64,000 bases of DNA from the NCBI GenBank assembly GCA_037974665.1, contig CM075778.1, forward strand, positions 26,788,001 to 26,852,000, written 5' to 3'. The notes beneath the pieces are model-generated. The model had not been told where the DNA came from. It saw nothing but the letters and a program-made list of their open reading frames with translations, and did not search any database. Positions 9,364 through 20,429 of this stretch are shown piece after piece. This stretch comes from Ehretia macrophylla (taxonomy: Eukaryota > Streptophyta > Magnoliopsida > Boraginales > Ehretiaceae). Position 1 is the stretch's first letter, and every line of letters starts with the position of its first letter. Made by a program: the position numbers and the translations under genes.

Positions 9364-10800
9364 AGAACAAAGATAATACCAAAATGATACCTATACAAAT
9401 AAATGATACCTTGAATGAAGTCAATTTCATAGGTTATTGAAAGAGATGAGTATCACAGAAATATGCTCGAAATGCAAAGTAAACCTAATAATCTACAACA
9501 AACAATACAACCACAAATGACTTGAAGATGAATTCCTTAGGCTTATATGAATGGAGTTTCATGATCTTTATGATGCAGTTGCAGGTAATACCAAGAGAGA
9601 AAGATTTATCATGTCTTCATATAATACTTAAATCCGTTACTGCTTATTACAATTAAGAATTTTAAAAATGCATTTGGTAGTTGGTACCTTATTTTGTTTT
9701 AAGGATGTATAAATCTTCTAATGTATTTAGCCAACCTGCAAGATTAAAAGCTCCAACTTCTTAGATAATTTGTAATAAATACTCAACATCATAAAGGAAA
9801 AATAAATGATGACTCCATAATCATTATAAAACAAAGAAAGTTCTAATCACCAACAGGACCAAATAATTCCTGCATACATTTATATTTAGCTAATATATAT
9901 ATATATATATATATATTATGATACGATTTGTGCTTGAGCTATGGACTTGATTAATTCCACTTTGGTGGCAAAAATTGTCTAATTTCTACTAACAGAGACT
10001 ACTAATATGTCTTTGACTCGCTAATTCATCATCCAGTATGTGTATGTTTACTTGGCATAACATCATAATTTCTAATAGAATTAAACTAAAAGGATTTCTA
10101 AAGACTATAAAATGATGTTTAAATCTCCTCTTTACTTTTATCTTAATTCCCTGATTACATATGTTGATAAAACATTAAATCCTTATTTACAAATCGAGTT
10201 CACATTTTCTTAACTATTACCAATCTTCTTACAGATCAATACAACATATCACCACTTTCTCAAACTTTCCCAGTGCCTACATATCTCTACAACTCCAATA
10301 ATAGTTCGCGCACACACACACTTGATTAGTTCTTCTTCCCAAAATAACACATATATACACTCTTTCAACCATAAAGAATTATAGTATGTATTACTATAAT
10401 TATGTAGTATTATAGTATGTATTACTCGGAGTTGTTTTGGGAACTTCCTAATTTAATTTTCTTACTATATCAATTTTATGAACTTTCTCTTTCTTGTTGT
10501 TAGTGGCTTGGTTTGGTATAGGGAATATACAAAAGCATGGAATTTTATATTGTAAAAATTGCAGGATCAAAAGGATTGAAAAAAGAATAGTTCGGTATAT
10601 GAAACTATCTCTTCATGCTATATTTTGTAAAATTTTTAAGGTCAAATAGATCACAACTAACACATCATACTATAAAATATAGTTCGTTATATGAAACTAT
10701 CATAAAAAACGTTAGGCCTATTTTGAGTCATTGTCGACACTCTTACTTTACATTTTTATAAGAAATTATTTTCACGACTTAAATCTATAAGGTTACATGA
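9364..10800. other. Non-coding repeated stretch
   Basis: Repeats nearly intact at 25289-26740 and 46971-48440, and in shorter versions at 18962-19380 and 61282-61730. Contains an (AT)n run at about 9893-9917 and a (CA)n run near 10311. A short frame present at 26414-26680 is broken here by one base (near 10638), so it is not maintained. No gene seen. Confidence 0.5.
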
Positions 10801-11096
10801 AGACAATTTTATTGTTAGTATATTAGACAAAAGCATCATTACTTGATCTTTATTATCATAACATTCAAGTCCAATAGAGCCTTGTCAAAACATTATAATG
10901 AGATGGTAATAAACATAACATTATGCCCAAATTCAATTTAGTAAGATTGAAATTTTATATGTCAAAGATTTTCATAGAATTTCAAAATTCACGTACATTA
11001 GCATTGTACCTAAAAGAAAAAGAATTTATAATTTTACACTGGATAAAACAATGAATAATATAAATAAAAAAAAGAAAAAAGAAAATCCAACTACTC
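10801..11096. other. RING 2 downstream flank
   Basis: Conserved RING 3' flank ('caagtccaatagagccttgtc' family). No gene. Confidence 0.5.
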
Positions 11097-11845
11097 TTAA
11101 CAATCCTGGTCTACTATTAATGTTGTCGCTCTACATATAGGGCAAACATTATTTTGCAGGAGCCACTTCTTTATGCAATTGGCATGGTATTGATCACGCC
11201 CACATCGGAGAGTTGCTAATTCATCATTATTTTCAAACTCATCTTGACAAACAACACATATATCATCACCTTATTCTTCATTCCCTTCTTGCTGATGCTT
11301 TGAGATTGTCTCCGCCTGCAGAGATTGTATTTCTTCATCATCATCAAATAGCTCTCTAACTTCGTCGATGTCTATGATAATTGTTTCTTCTACAGGCCAC
11401 ATCGTACGATGAAAATCGTTCAATACTAATGTTTCTTCCTCTAATGGATCATGCCTAGTAAAGTGGTTCTTTATATGGTTAACGATTTGATCACCATTTA
11501 TGTACAGATCATTATTATGTGTTGGAATGGATGGCATGTATAATCCTCGTTGCAGAGAATACAAGTGATCATGGCCATGGATCGCCATTGGTGAGCCGCC
11601 ATAGACGAAAGGAGTGCCTCGAGGCATAGAATGATCATAGCCTTGATGAAGATGATGATGAATGTTATTTCTTCTGCTATAAGCGCGTTGTGTGACTTGT
11701 GGGTTTTGTCTTTGTTGATCAAAATATGGAGCAGTGTTGTTAGCATGTCTCAAACCAGCGTGATGATGATCATGGCCTTGACGACGATGATGATGATGAG
11801 TGTTGTTGTGAGGAGTGAATCTTGGTCGTCGAGGCACGTTGTCAT
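11097..11845 (-). pseudogene. RING-H2 gene, broken (RING 2)
   Basis: Group B copy. The promoter-proximal ATG (11843-11845) opens a frame of only 31 codons because of a 17-bp segment absent from group A. The RING body is in another frame, which can start at the internal ATG of MPRGTPFV. The body then stops early: GAA has become TAA in the acidic stretch EGNEE just before the RING. Beyond the stop the RING is readable but its first zinc-binding His is Arg (CGR instead of CGH). Two independent lesions plus the frame problem make this a pseudogene. The TATA box at 11932-11939 is intact. Confidence 0.7.
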
Positions 11846-12139
11846 GTTGTTGCAGAATGAATATCTCTATTGAATACTATATAGTAAATAGATGAGTAGA
11901 AGATGTATATCACATCATAGTGTAAATACTATATTTATAGAGTGTTTTTTGAACTGCCTTGGTCACCAAGTTGTTCTACGAGTGGGGTTTAATGCAACAA
12001 GCATTTTGGAAAGTAGAAACTGGACAATCTCTTAATGACTAGCTTTTCTTTCAGGTATTAAGATACTAGTTACTACATATATATTTCTTGGACTTAGAAC
12101 CAGTGTAAAAAATTAATAATTTTCATAATCTCCCACTAT

Positions 12140-12470
12140 AGAGGCAACCCTATTTGTACGACATTCTTTTACCAACCAATCGATCAGGAACAAAGTGAAA
12201 TGAAAAAAGAGGCTTCATTGTAGCAATTGCGCGAGCGCGGATATCGACAACATAGTATAGCAAAGTTATCAGTCTCAAAACTGACAGAAGACAAGTTGCA
12301 ATATTGACTAATAGAACAAGAATCCCAAAAAGTAAGCACCTCCTGTAAAGGGTTAACAACATTGCATCTTCGAGCCAAGCTATATATTACCAAAGAACCT
12401 TGATGATCTCCAAAGATTGCCGATAGACATACAATACGTTGTTGTTGCTCAAAAGACATATGAATTAATA
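12140..12470 (-). pseudogene. RNase H (RVT_3) domain fragment, copy 2
   Basis: The clearest of four copies. One frame gives IFGDHQGSLVIYSLARRCN and SSVSFETDN. A second frame gives VVDIRARAIATMKPLFSFHF and VP, and a third gives DWLAKECRTNRIA. The order matches plant RVT_3 domains: DHQG near the N-terminus, the ESD-like acid, the DIR...FSFHFVPR region, then LAK. Two frameshifts separate the parts. It is not an active RNase H. Confidence 0.6.
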
Positions 12471-12595
12471 TTGCATTATTTTTAGGAACTTGGAGTCGGT
12501 GGAGACAGGAGAGGAGACCAATAAGAGTTTGGTCATGGGAGGCACAATTCAATTGATGGCTTGAAGTATATATGAGTGTTGTTAGAAGTACACTG

Positions 12596-12596
<1 letters not shown>

Positions 12597-12655
<59 letters not shown>
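12597..12655. repeat. (AT)n microsatellite
   Basis: About 29 AT units upstream of a U3-like unit. The same site has about 10 units at 50182-50202 and only a few near 3620 and 40035, so the locus is length-variable between duplicates. It creates spurious poly-Tyr/Ile frames. Confidence 0.9.
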
Positions 12656-12656
<1 letters not shown>

Positions 12657-12711
12657 CAATATACTCAGCACAACAATACGCAACCACTAAAATTGCAGAA
12701 TTAATGAAATT

Positions 12712-12942
12712 TCCCACATCGGAGACCAACCGATGTAACATACAATATTTATAACGGACATCAAGATCGACAGGCACAACCTTGTTCCGAGGCTCGTGTT
12801 CTGTCTTTCAATTTCCTATATTTGATGGTTAGTTCATGACCATCTGAACTGAGCTTATTGTAAAAGCTCTCTCGTCCTGGTGGACAAGTAGCGACATTAA
12901 TGGGCATAGGTCTCAACTCTAAACCTTTTGCAGACCCGAGGG
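12712..12942 (+). ncRNA. U3 snoRNA-like unit with Pol III-type promoter
   Basis: TCCCACATCG (12712-12721), 24 bases, TATTTATAA (12746-12754). The RNA would start near 12776 with ACAACCTTGTTCCGAGGCTC, which aligns with the plant U3 5' end if the box A segment is deleted. Further matches are 'tcatgaccatctgaactgagc' (boxes C'/B region) and 'taatgggcat'. It ends 'ccttttgcagacccgaggg' and an A-run; a run of four T at about 12923 might end Pol III transcription. No clear box D. Confidence 0.6.
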
Positions 12943-13262
12943 AAAAAAATGTCTTAAAAAATATTATGTAGTAGTAGCCCTTTTTTTTCCCTTTGAAAAG
13001 AATTATAGTATGTATTACTTTTATATTTATCAACTCAAGATTTTTATACTTTTATATTGACATATCAAGAGGAACTCGAATCATATAGGTAAATGTCTCC
13101 ATATTTCTGGAGGTGGTATTACATTTCTTAGAGTTTCTTGTTTTTCAACTTTTACCTAAAGCAATAGCAGAAATAAGTCAAACAAGTTTTTTTCAAGTTT
13201 TAAACTCAGAGGAAACAATTTTAATTGTTAAAAAACTAGGTCAAACAGAGCCTAAGAACATC
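12943..13262. other. Non-coding stretch before LTR-like element
   Basis: Identical in arrangement to 50489-50808. Nothing recognisable; it forms the duplicated left flank of the LTR-like element. Confidence 0.4.
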
Positions 13263-13938
13263 ATAATTGTCACGCCCCAAATCCGGTCTTAGGTAAACCA
13301 GTTCAGGACGCAACGACACACGGACATTATAACGGCTGTAATATGAACATCTAATAAGAAACAGAAAATACCCAAACAAATTTATATAAAGTCTATATCG
13401 AAGTAGACACAATACTCAAACCAGGTTCTCAACGAGCATACATAAAATCCAAACGTGATCATGAATCCAACCATGATCATTTACATATACAATTAAAAGA
13501 AGCTAGACTTCAAAATAGACAAGTTATTAAGTATTCCAAATATAAACTAAACATAACCTCTTACAACAAACTACTAAAACTATTAAACAATGTTTCAACT
13601 CAAACACAAGCTAAGCACGGATTTCATTCCACGGTTCTCCAACAGTTTCCTCATGCACATAATCATCGTCATGTACAACTGTAGCATGCATAACAGAAGG
13701 GTGAGCTTATTTATAACAAAGCTCAGTGGGGAGGCGAAACGGTTAAGGGGACTTTTAAAGCCATAACCTGTAAATCAGTTAATCACGTTAGAACAACATA
13801 CAACTTGAGCATTAAAGCCATAAACCACGTTATAAGGATACTATTCATTGTTTGTTGATGCCGTCACTTATAGCCCCTTCATGAACTCATCACGTTTACT
13901 TTTCACATTTCTTTGTCACTCACGCATATTGGTACTCC

Positions 13939-14204
13939 GGATGTACCCACCTAGACACCCTACTCCTCATGGCCTTACTCCAACCATGTGAGAATGGTGT
14001 CAGACTGTGGTAGTCGTGCAATTACACGCAAGCCCTATGCCGCCCGGCACGACACGATGCTACCAAGCTTCGGATGTACCCACCTAGACACCCCAGTCCT
14101 CATGGCCCAACCCGACCACGTGAGAATGGTGTCAGACTATGGTAGTCATGCAATTACCCGCAAGCCCTATGCCTCCCGGCACGACAGGACGCTACCAAGC
14201 CCCA
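13939..14204. repeat. Two-unit tandem repeat, 133-bp unit
   Basis: Two head-to-tail units starting 'ggatgtacccacctagacac' at 13939 and 14072, the most GC-rich part of the LTR-like element. The same pair is present around 51486-51750. No coding role is apparent. Confidence 0.75.
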
Positions 14205-14219
14205 CATAAGGTTGACCTT

Positions 14220-14560
14220 CGCATATGGGTATCCACCCGATCGCATAATATCACATAAGGGTATCCACATAACATCACATAAAGGTATCCACCCAATCGC
14301 ATAATATCACATAAGGGTATTCACCCGATCGCATTCACATTCGCATAAGGGTATCCACCCAACACATTTACATTCGCATAAGGGTATCCACCCAACGCAT
14401 TCGTATAAGGGAATACACCCAACGCATTTGCATAAGGGAATACACCTAACGCTTCCACATAAGGGACTACGTCCAACACTTTTACATAAGAGACTATGCC
14501 CAACGCTTTCACATAAGGGACTACGCCCAACGCTTTCACATAAGGGTGTCAACCCAACAA
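14220..14560. repeat. Short tandem repeat array in LTR-like element
   Basis: Degenerate repeats of about 27-35 bases built on 'cataagggtatccacccaac'. Length and sequence vary between units. The antisense frame reads a repetitive Pro/Leu/Cys/Glu peptide only because the units are tandem. Corresponds to 51776-52120. Confidence 0.75.
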
Positions 14561-16773
14561 TATAAGGTTATTCACCTAACGCTTTGTATAACATAGCATC
14601 AAAGACATTCATACATTCGCCAATAACCATTTAACACATATTTATGACCAATAAAGGAGATCAACAAAGTAGGTTGAACTCCCAAGTATATTCACATATC
14701 ATGTTCATTTGACAAACTCCTAACCATATATCCGAGCAATCATGCCACATTTAACATGCATCAATACACTCACATTTAAAGACAACACATTCTTTAGTTC
14801 AACCAAACATCATTAAACATATATCCAACACATTAGTACCAATATTCAACTATCAAAGAACATGATCTTTACAACATATTAACATCACCTAAGTACATAA
14901 AAACATGACCTTTACACATTAACACCAATTAAACCTTGAAAGAATATAATCATTACAAATCAACTATTTCTAACAAGATTAAACCTTCCTATGAATCTCT
15001 ACAACACATAACTTCAACACAATCAATATAGCAACTAACTATAATGCATTATGAACACATTACAACAACAAAACCAAGCATTAAACAAGCTAAACAAATA
15101 AATCTATAAAATTACATAGTTGCTGGAATTTTATGAAATTAATCAAAATAAACTCCTAAATTCACCAAACTCTCACTAAAGCCATGAAATCATATACCAA
15201 TCACATATATATAACCATAAACACCAAATCTAACTCAAATTCTCAACTTCTAATTAATAGAGTTAACACATATTCACCTATTTCATCTCCAATAAATTCA
15301 TATATATGTATTAAGCTCTCAAATACTACTACAACATATAATCATCCATACAAGCATTTATAACACACTTATACATGATTTCCATAGATCAAAGTAAGCA
15401 TATACAAACAAAAACTTAAAATCTCCACCTTTAGCTAAAGCACTTCTAATTCCTAATTCAGCAGAAGCTTAAATTAATCAAATTGTATGTCTATGTTAAT
15501 AATATCTAAATACCCTATTTTCTATCTAGAAACGAATCTTATCGAATGTAGATAGTTCTAGGTTCAAACAGAACTCAATTCCAAGTTAAATTCATTGAGT
15601 TATAGCCATTTTAGTGCAAGTACTACCAACTGTCCAGTTGCAACGTTTTTCTGCCACATCTCGGACATGGAAAAATTGGAAGGTCTAAACGTTGGAATCT
15701 GACTTTCTGTAAAACACAAAGTTTGTTCCTAACTGCCTAATCTAGCTGCTATAATGCAAAGTTTATGAATCAAGATAACAACATTTCTTCAAACTAAATT
15801 TAATTTCAGAATTTAAATCATGCAAGTACATAACCTCCCTCACCTTAAATTAGCAACTAAGGCAAGAAATGAAGATGAAATAGCCAGGAGCAACTTTTCT
15901 ATGGATCAAACTTTGCTCAAATTCACCAAGAAATGAAGAATCAAGCTTGAAATGAATTTTTTTCTTCTCTTTTCTCTTATGGCAGAATTTTGTAGGTGAT
16001 CTAGGTGTTGTGTGTGTTTTTTTCTGCAAAATGAAACTTGGTTGTAATAAATAGGCTAAGTCCAATGGTCAACTAACTAAATAAGAAAAGTCCAATAACA
16101 CTTGTTTGGTCAAACCCATGTATACAAAGCAGTTTTAACACCTTTTACTAAAACGATCATAACTTATGCTAGAGAACTCCGATTTGCGAACGGTTTGAAG
16201 CGTTAGAAAATAAACTCGTTGAGCTTTCTAATCATATATAATTTGCCACCTAACTCTTTCCAAATTATGCAGTGAATATGTTTTATCTTGCAAGAATGAT
16301 GTTAGGTTGATATTTAAAGACCAAGTCAAAGTTGGTGTTTTACAAAATGTCTTATGTATTTGTATGTATTTTAGTATGCATACATGTATGTAATAAAAAT
16401 ATCTAATGTATTTATACATATTCAAATATGTATACATATATGTATTATATAAGTATAATTTATAAAATAATTTAGTGGTTAAATAAAGTCAAATACAAAA
16501 AGTCAAAAAGTCAAAAAGTCAAAGTTATCATACTAAGTTTATTCTAATAGGTTTATATGTATTCATGTATGTATTATATGTATATAAGAGTAAGACTAAA
16601 TCAAATACGGTGGTCTTAGTAAAAATATGACTATATATATTCATACGTATACAATTTAAATGCAAATTCATTGTAGTAAAATTGTTAAACACATAATTAG
16701 CACAAAATACTATTAAATAATGTTTAAAACAAATAAATGCATATATAATAAAATGCTCGGGTCTCACAATAAT

Positions 16774-18034
16774 TATCCTTGAAATCGAACTATAATATTC
16801 ATCAAAGCTTTCAGCACACAATAAAAATAAATAAATAAAAAGATGGGAGGAAAAAATTGTTCTAAAAAATATTGTGTAATAAAATTTTGAAAAAGATTAT
16901 AGTATGTATTACTGAAAGTTGTTTTGGAGCTCAATTTCCTAATTTCCGTACTTCATCAATTTTTTTTATACAATTTGAAGATTAAAAGAAATATATTTTG
17001 TCAAAATTATTTTTGTAACCAATAGTTTCGGTGAAAAGTTATCGTAGTCAGATGTCAATCAATTCGATGATGGAGTAGGTCTAGAACGAAGAGACCTATA
17101 AATATGTATTCTCCTATCAACTAAAATGATAGCAAAAGAGTATCGGGAATATGTAAGAATATTTGAGGTTGACATTTTCTCAGGCTAGAGGTGAATGAAA
17201 AATTCATGTTCAAGATTGACATTATTTTATTGATTTATTGAGAAATCGACTTCTCATTTACGAAAGAGGAAACCATTTAGCCCTTATATGAGAATTAATG
17301 CTCAAATACATTAACATGCATTTGAACTTTCAAGGACAACTTCGCTAATCAAATGCATTGGAATATAAGATCAACATGGCTGTTCAAATGCATTTGCAAT
17401 CATATGCATTAAGGAGTTTCAATGAAGCATGCGTTTTCATTACCTCAACGTGCATATTTGAATTGAAATAGATTGCACACGTTTTGTCAGCATTCAAGAT
17501 GGCTGATCAGTTTTGCGTCATATATAAACGTTAGAGAATAAAAGTTCAAAATGCATTATTTCCAACATTGAATAAGGGAAATTTGATTGGTCAGAATTAA
17601 GCAAATTTCTTCTATAAATACCAGCCATTCCAAGAGCATCAAACACAACCTTGAAGCAATATTTTTCCAGCATACTCTGTCTCCTTCTTACCATTCTTAG
17701 AGAGAGTTTAGACACTTGAAAATTCGCAAGCTTTGGAACTAGAGTGCTGCCACAAAGAAAGAAAAAGTCGTTGTATTCTGGGAAGTTAACGCGAGTTGAA
17801 AGTTCAGTACGATAACCACGCGTAATAACCTTAAGGACATCGCGAACTTCACTAGTCTCGGTTCCGTAACTCCTTTATTTATTTATTTATCTATTTCAGT
17901 TTCCTGTAATTTAATTTTTATTTATTTCAGTTTCCGATTTCTTTCAATTCATTCTGTAAAATGTCTTTATCTTTAGTTAACTATTATAACCCTACTAAAT
18001 AGTTTCAGTCCAGTCAAGCGTTATAAATCTCTAA
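16774..18034 (+). repeat. Promoter-like repeated block, possible LTR
   Basis: Repeated at 54588-55847 and 59103-60365. From about 17126 (TGATAGCAAAAGAG) it looks like an LTR U3/R region: TATAAATA at 17613-17620, then a leader containing 'cgttgtattctgggaagtta', a phrase I associate with plant copia-type LTR ends. No target duplication or clear 3' end was found, so element boundaries are open. No protein gene; the small minus frame 17518-17715 overlaps the TATA region and is unlikely to be real. Confidence 0.35.
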
Positions 18035-18430
18035 CACTACAAAAAATTTGCCAAAAATGAAGGTTAAAATTCGTCTCCTTTCCGTCACCAAATGGGTCAA
18101 GGCAACGGCAAAAGATACAAAAATTGTCCGTCGCCAAATTCGCTTTCCATCACCAATTCATCTCCTTTTGCGACAAACTTTTCTAATCACCGTTTCATCG
18201 CCAAAAGTTGTCTCCAAACCGTATCCAAAAATTATCGTCTTCAAACCGTCCCAAAAAATTGTCGTCTCCAAAAATTATTGTCATCTCCAAAGCGTTTCCA
18301 AAAGTTATCGTCTCCAAATTATCTCCAAAAGTTGTCGTCTCCAAACCGTTTTCAAGTACTTTAATCTCCAATTCGTCTCCATCCTACTACTTCATTCCGT
18401 CGCTAATCTTTAAATAAATTTTTTTGTGGG
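18035..18430. mobile_element. CACTA-like terminus with subterminal repeats, copy 2
   Basis: Starts with an exact CACTACAAAAAA, then many 'gtctccaaa' and 'tcgccaaa' motifs, ending in poly-T and GTGGG. It is closer to the copies at 55848 and 60366 than to those at 8479, 24386 and 46086. Confidence 0.6.
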
Positions 18431-18568
18431 CGATTTCTTTAATTTAAATAACATAATTAATTTTTTTTTAAATCTCAAATTACTATAAAAAATTAATTTA
18501 AAATTTAAATTTATATAAATAAAAATTATATAATATAAACTTTAAACTTAAATTAAAATAATCACAAG

Positions 18569-18961
18569 TCACAAGTTTAAAATTACAGGAGTATACATTG
18601 AGTTCATATTTGAGTGAGTAATTACATGGAGTTTATATTTGAGGGAATTATTAAGCCGAAGGATCATTACAACTACATGGAGTTCATATAACTGTGTAAA
18701 GTAGCTATTAGTCATCTCCAAGTAGGCTGCTGACAGCCTTTGATCATTCAATTCCTCGACTTCCTCTTCTGAACTTTTCATCACTTGTTCTTCATATGAC
18801 TTCACTTGATCCTCCAAGCCTGTGAGATGTGCCTCCACAGAAATTTGGACATACTTTGGTTTTTTGTAGTTTTCCTGTTTAGTTTGGAAGAAGATGAAAC
18901 AGAAGAAAACCAAAATGATACCTATACAATTAAATGATACCTTGAATGAAGTCAATTTCAT
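18569..18961 (-). pseudogene. CACTA transposase-like tail, copy 2
   Basis: Same tail as at 8998, but with EAHLTGLEDQVKSYEEQVMK: it lacks the AYS residues of the first group and has an extra VM, a variant shared with 60898-61281. The coiled-coil Glu-rich core is kept. No upstream coding is recognisable. Confidence 0.4.
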
Positions 18962-19643
18962 AGTTTATTGAAAGAGATGAGTATCACAGAAATATGCTCG
19001 AAATGCAAAGTAAACCTAATAATCTACAACAAACAATACAACCACAAATGGCTTGAAGATGAATTCCTTACGCTTATATGAATGGAGTTTCATGATCTTT
19101 ATGATGTAGTTGCAGGTAATACCAAGAGAGAAAGCTTTATCATGTTTTCATATAATACTTAAATCCGTTGCTGCTTATTACAATTAAGAATTTTAAAGAT
19201 ACATTAAATCCTTATTTACAAATCGAGTTCACCTTTTCTTAACTATTACCAGTCTTCTTACAGATCAATACCACATATCACCACTTTCTCAAACTTTCCC
19301 AGTGCCTACATATCTCTACAACTCCAATAATAGTTCGTGCACACACACACTCCAATTATCATCGTTAGTATATTACACAAAAGCATCATTACTTGATCTT
19401 TATCATCATAACACTCAAGTCCAATAAAGCCTTGTCAAAACACTATAATGAGATTGTAATAAACATAACATTATGCCAAATTCAATTTGGTAAAATTGAA
19501 ATTTTATATGTCAAAGATTTTCATAGAATTTGAAAATTCAAGTACATTAGCGTTGTACCTAAAAGAAAAAGAATTTATAATTTTACACTGGTTACAATAA
19601 TGAATAATACAAAAATTAAAAATAAAATAAAATCCAACTACGT
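18962..19643. other. Non-coding stretch and RING 3 downstream flank
   Basis: Shortened version of 9364-11096, missing about 1 kb, ending in the RING 3' flank. No gene seen. Confidence 0.45.
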
Positions 19644-20429
19644 TTAACAATCCTGGTCTACTATTAATGTTGTCGCTCTACATATAGGGCAAACATTATT
19701 TTGTAGGAGCCACATCTTTATGCAATCAGTATGGTATTGATCATACCCACATCGGAGAGTTGCTAAATCATCATTATTTTCGAACTCATCTTGACAAACA
19801 CCACATATATCATCACCTTCTTCTTCATTCCCTTCTCACTTGTAAGTTCGTGTCTTCAGATGCTTTGAGATTGTCTCTGCCTGCAGAGATTGTATTTCTT
19901 CATCATCAAATAGCTCTGCATCATCAAATAGCTTTGCAACTTCATCTGTGATAATTATTATTTCTTCTACAGGGGAGATCATATGATGAAAATCGTTCAA
20001 TACTAATGTTTCTTCCTCTAATGGATCATGCCTTGTGAAGTTGTTCTGCATATGGTTAACGATTTGATGATCAACATATATGTACGAAGAATCATAAATT
20101 GTTCGAAAGGATGGAACGTATAATCCTTGCTGCAGAGAGTACAAATGATGGCCATGTACCACCATTGGTGAGCCGCCATAGACGAAAGGAGTGCCTCGCG
20201 GCATGGAATGATCATAGCCTTGATGATGATGATGATGATGAATGTTATTTCTTCTGCTATAAGCGCGTTGTGTGGCTGGTGGGTTTTGCCTCTGTTGATC
20301 AAAATATGGAGCAGTGTTGTTACCATGGCTCAAACCAGCCTTGACGATGGTGATGGTGATGATGATGATGATGATGATGATGAGTGTTGTTGTGAGGAGT
20401 GAATCTTGGTCATCGAGGCACGTTGTCAT
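19644..20429 (-). pseudogene. RING-H2 gene, broken (RING 3)
   Basis: Group A copy whose ATG (20427-20429) is in frame with the body: MTTCLDDQDSLL, an eleven-residue Ile/Thr run, then the Gln-rich part and six His from a second triplet repeat. It stops after SKHLKTRTYK because CGA became TGA, 16 codons before the first RING Cys. Beyond the stop the RING is readable but altered: its first zinc-binding His is Tyr (CGY) and the second Cys pair reads CGVC. The segment coding for AELFDD is duplicated (AKLFDDAELFDD). A 197-residue peptide without RING could still be made; it should not be a ligase. Confidence 0.7.

Larger units (their letters stand above)
13268..16768 (+). mobile_element. LTR-like element, 3.5 kb, ATAAT target duplication
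   Basis: Begins TGTCACGCCCC and ends GGGTCTCACA, giving TG...CA ends with a short imperfect inverted repeat (TGTCACGCCC against TGTGAGACCC). A perfect 5-base duplication ATAAT lies at 13263-13267 and 16769-16773. These are hallmarks of an LTR inserted by a retroviral-type integrase. No gag or pol coding is present, so it is most simply a very long solo LTR or a non-autonomous element of an LTR retrotransposon (large LTRs with internal tandem repeats are known in the Ty3 Tat/Ogre lineage; lineage here is inference). Relative to the copy at 50814-54582 it lacks about 290 bases near 15740. Confidence 0.6.

Noticed and set aside
11271-11837. 188-residue frame starting MPRRPRF as a normal protein
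   Set aside because: Its first codon is GTG and no ATG lies upstream in frame; a plant gene would more likely start at the internal ATG of MPRGTPFV.
12184-12777. 197-residue minus frame with a long Ile-Tyr run
   Set aside because: It runs through the U3-like promoter, an (AT)n microsatellite and part of the RNase H remnant; only the last part is protein-like and it needs other frames.
12721-12942. U6 snRNA, 7SL or telomerase RNA as the product of the Pol III-type units
   Set aside because: The RNA start and internal blocks do not resemble U6 or 7SL, and no telomere-like template is seen; U3 fits best through ACGACCTTG, AGGCTCGTA and GAGCGTGA.
14307-14552. Repetitive peptide frames (LCESVGRSP, VPYVKALG)
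   Set aside because: By-product of the tandem array in the LTR-like element.
14220-14560. Possible CRISPR array
   Set aside because: Units are degenerate, contiguous without unique spacers, and the genome is a plant.
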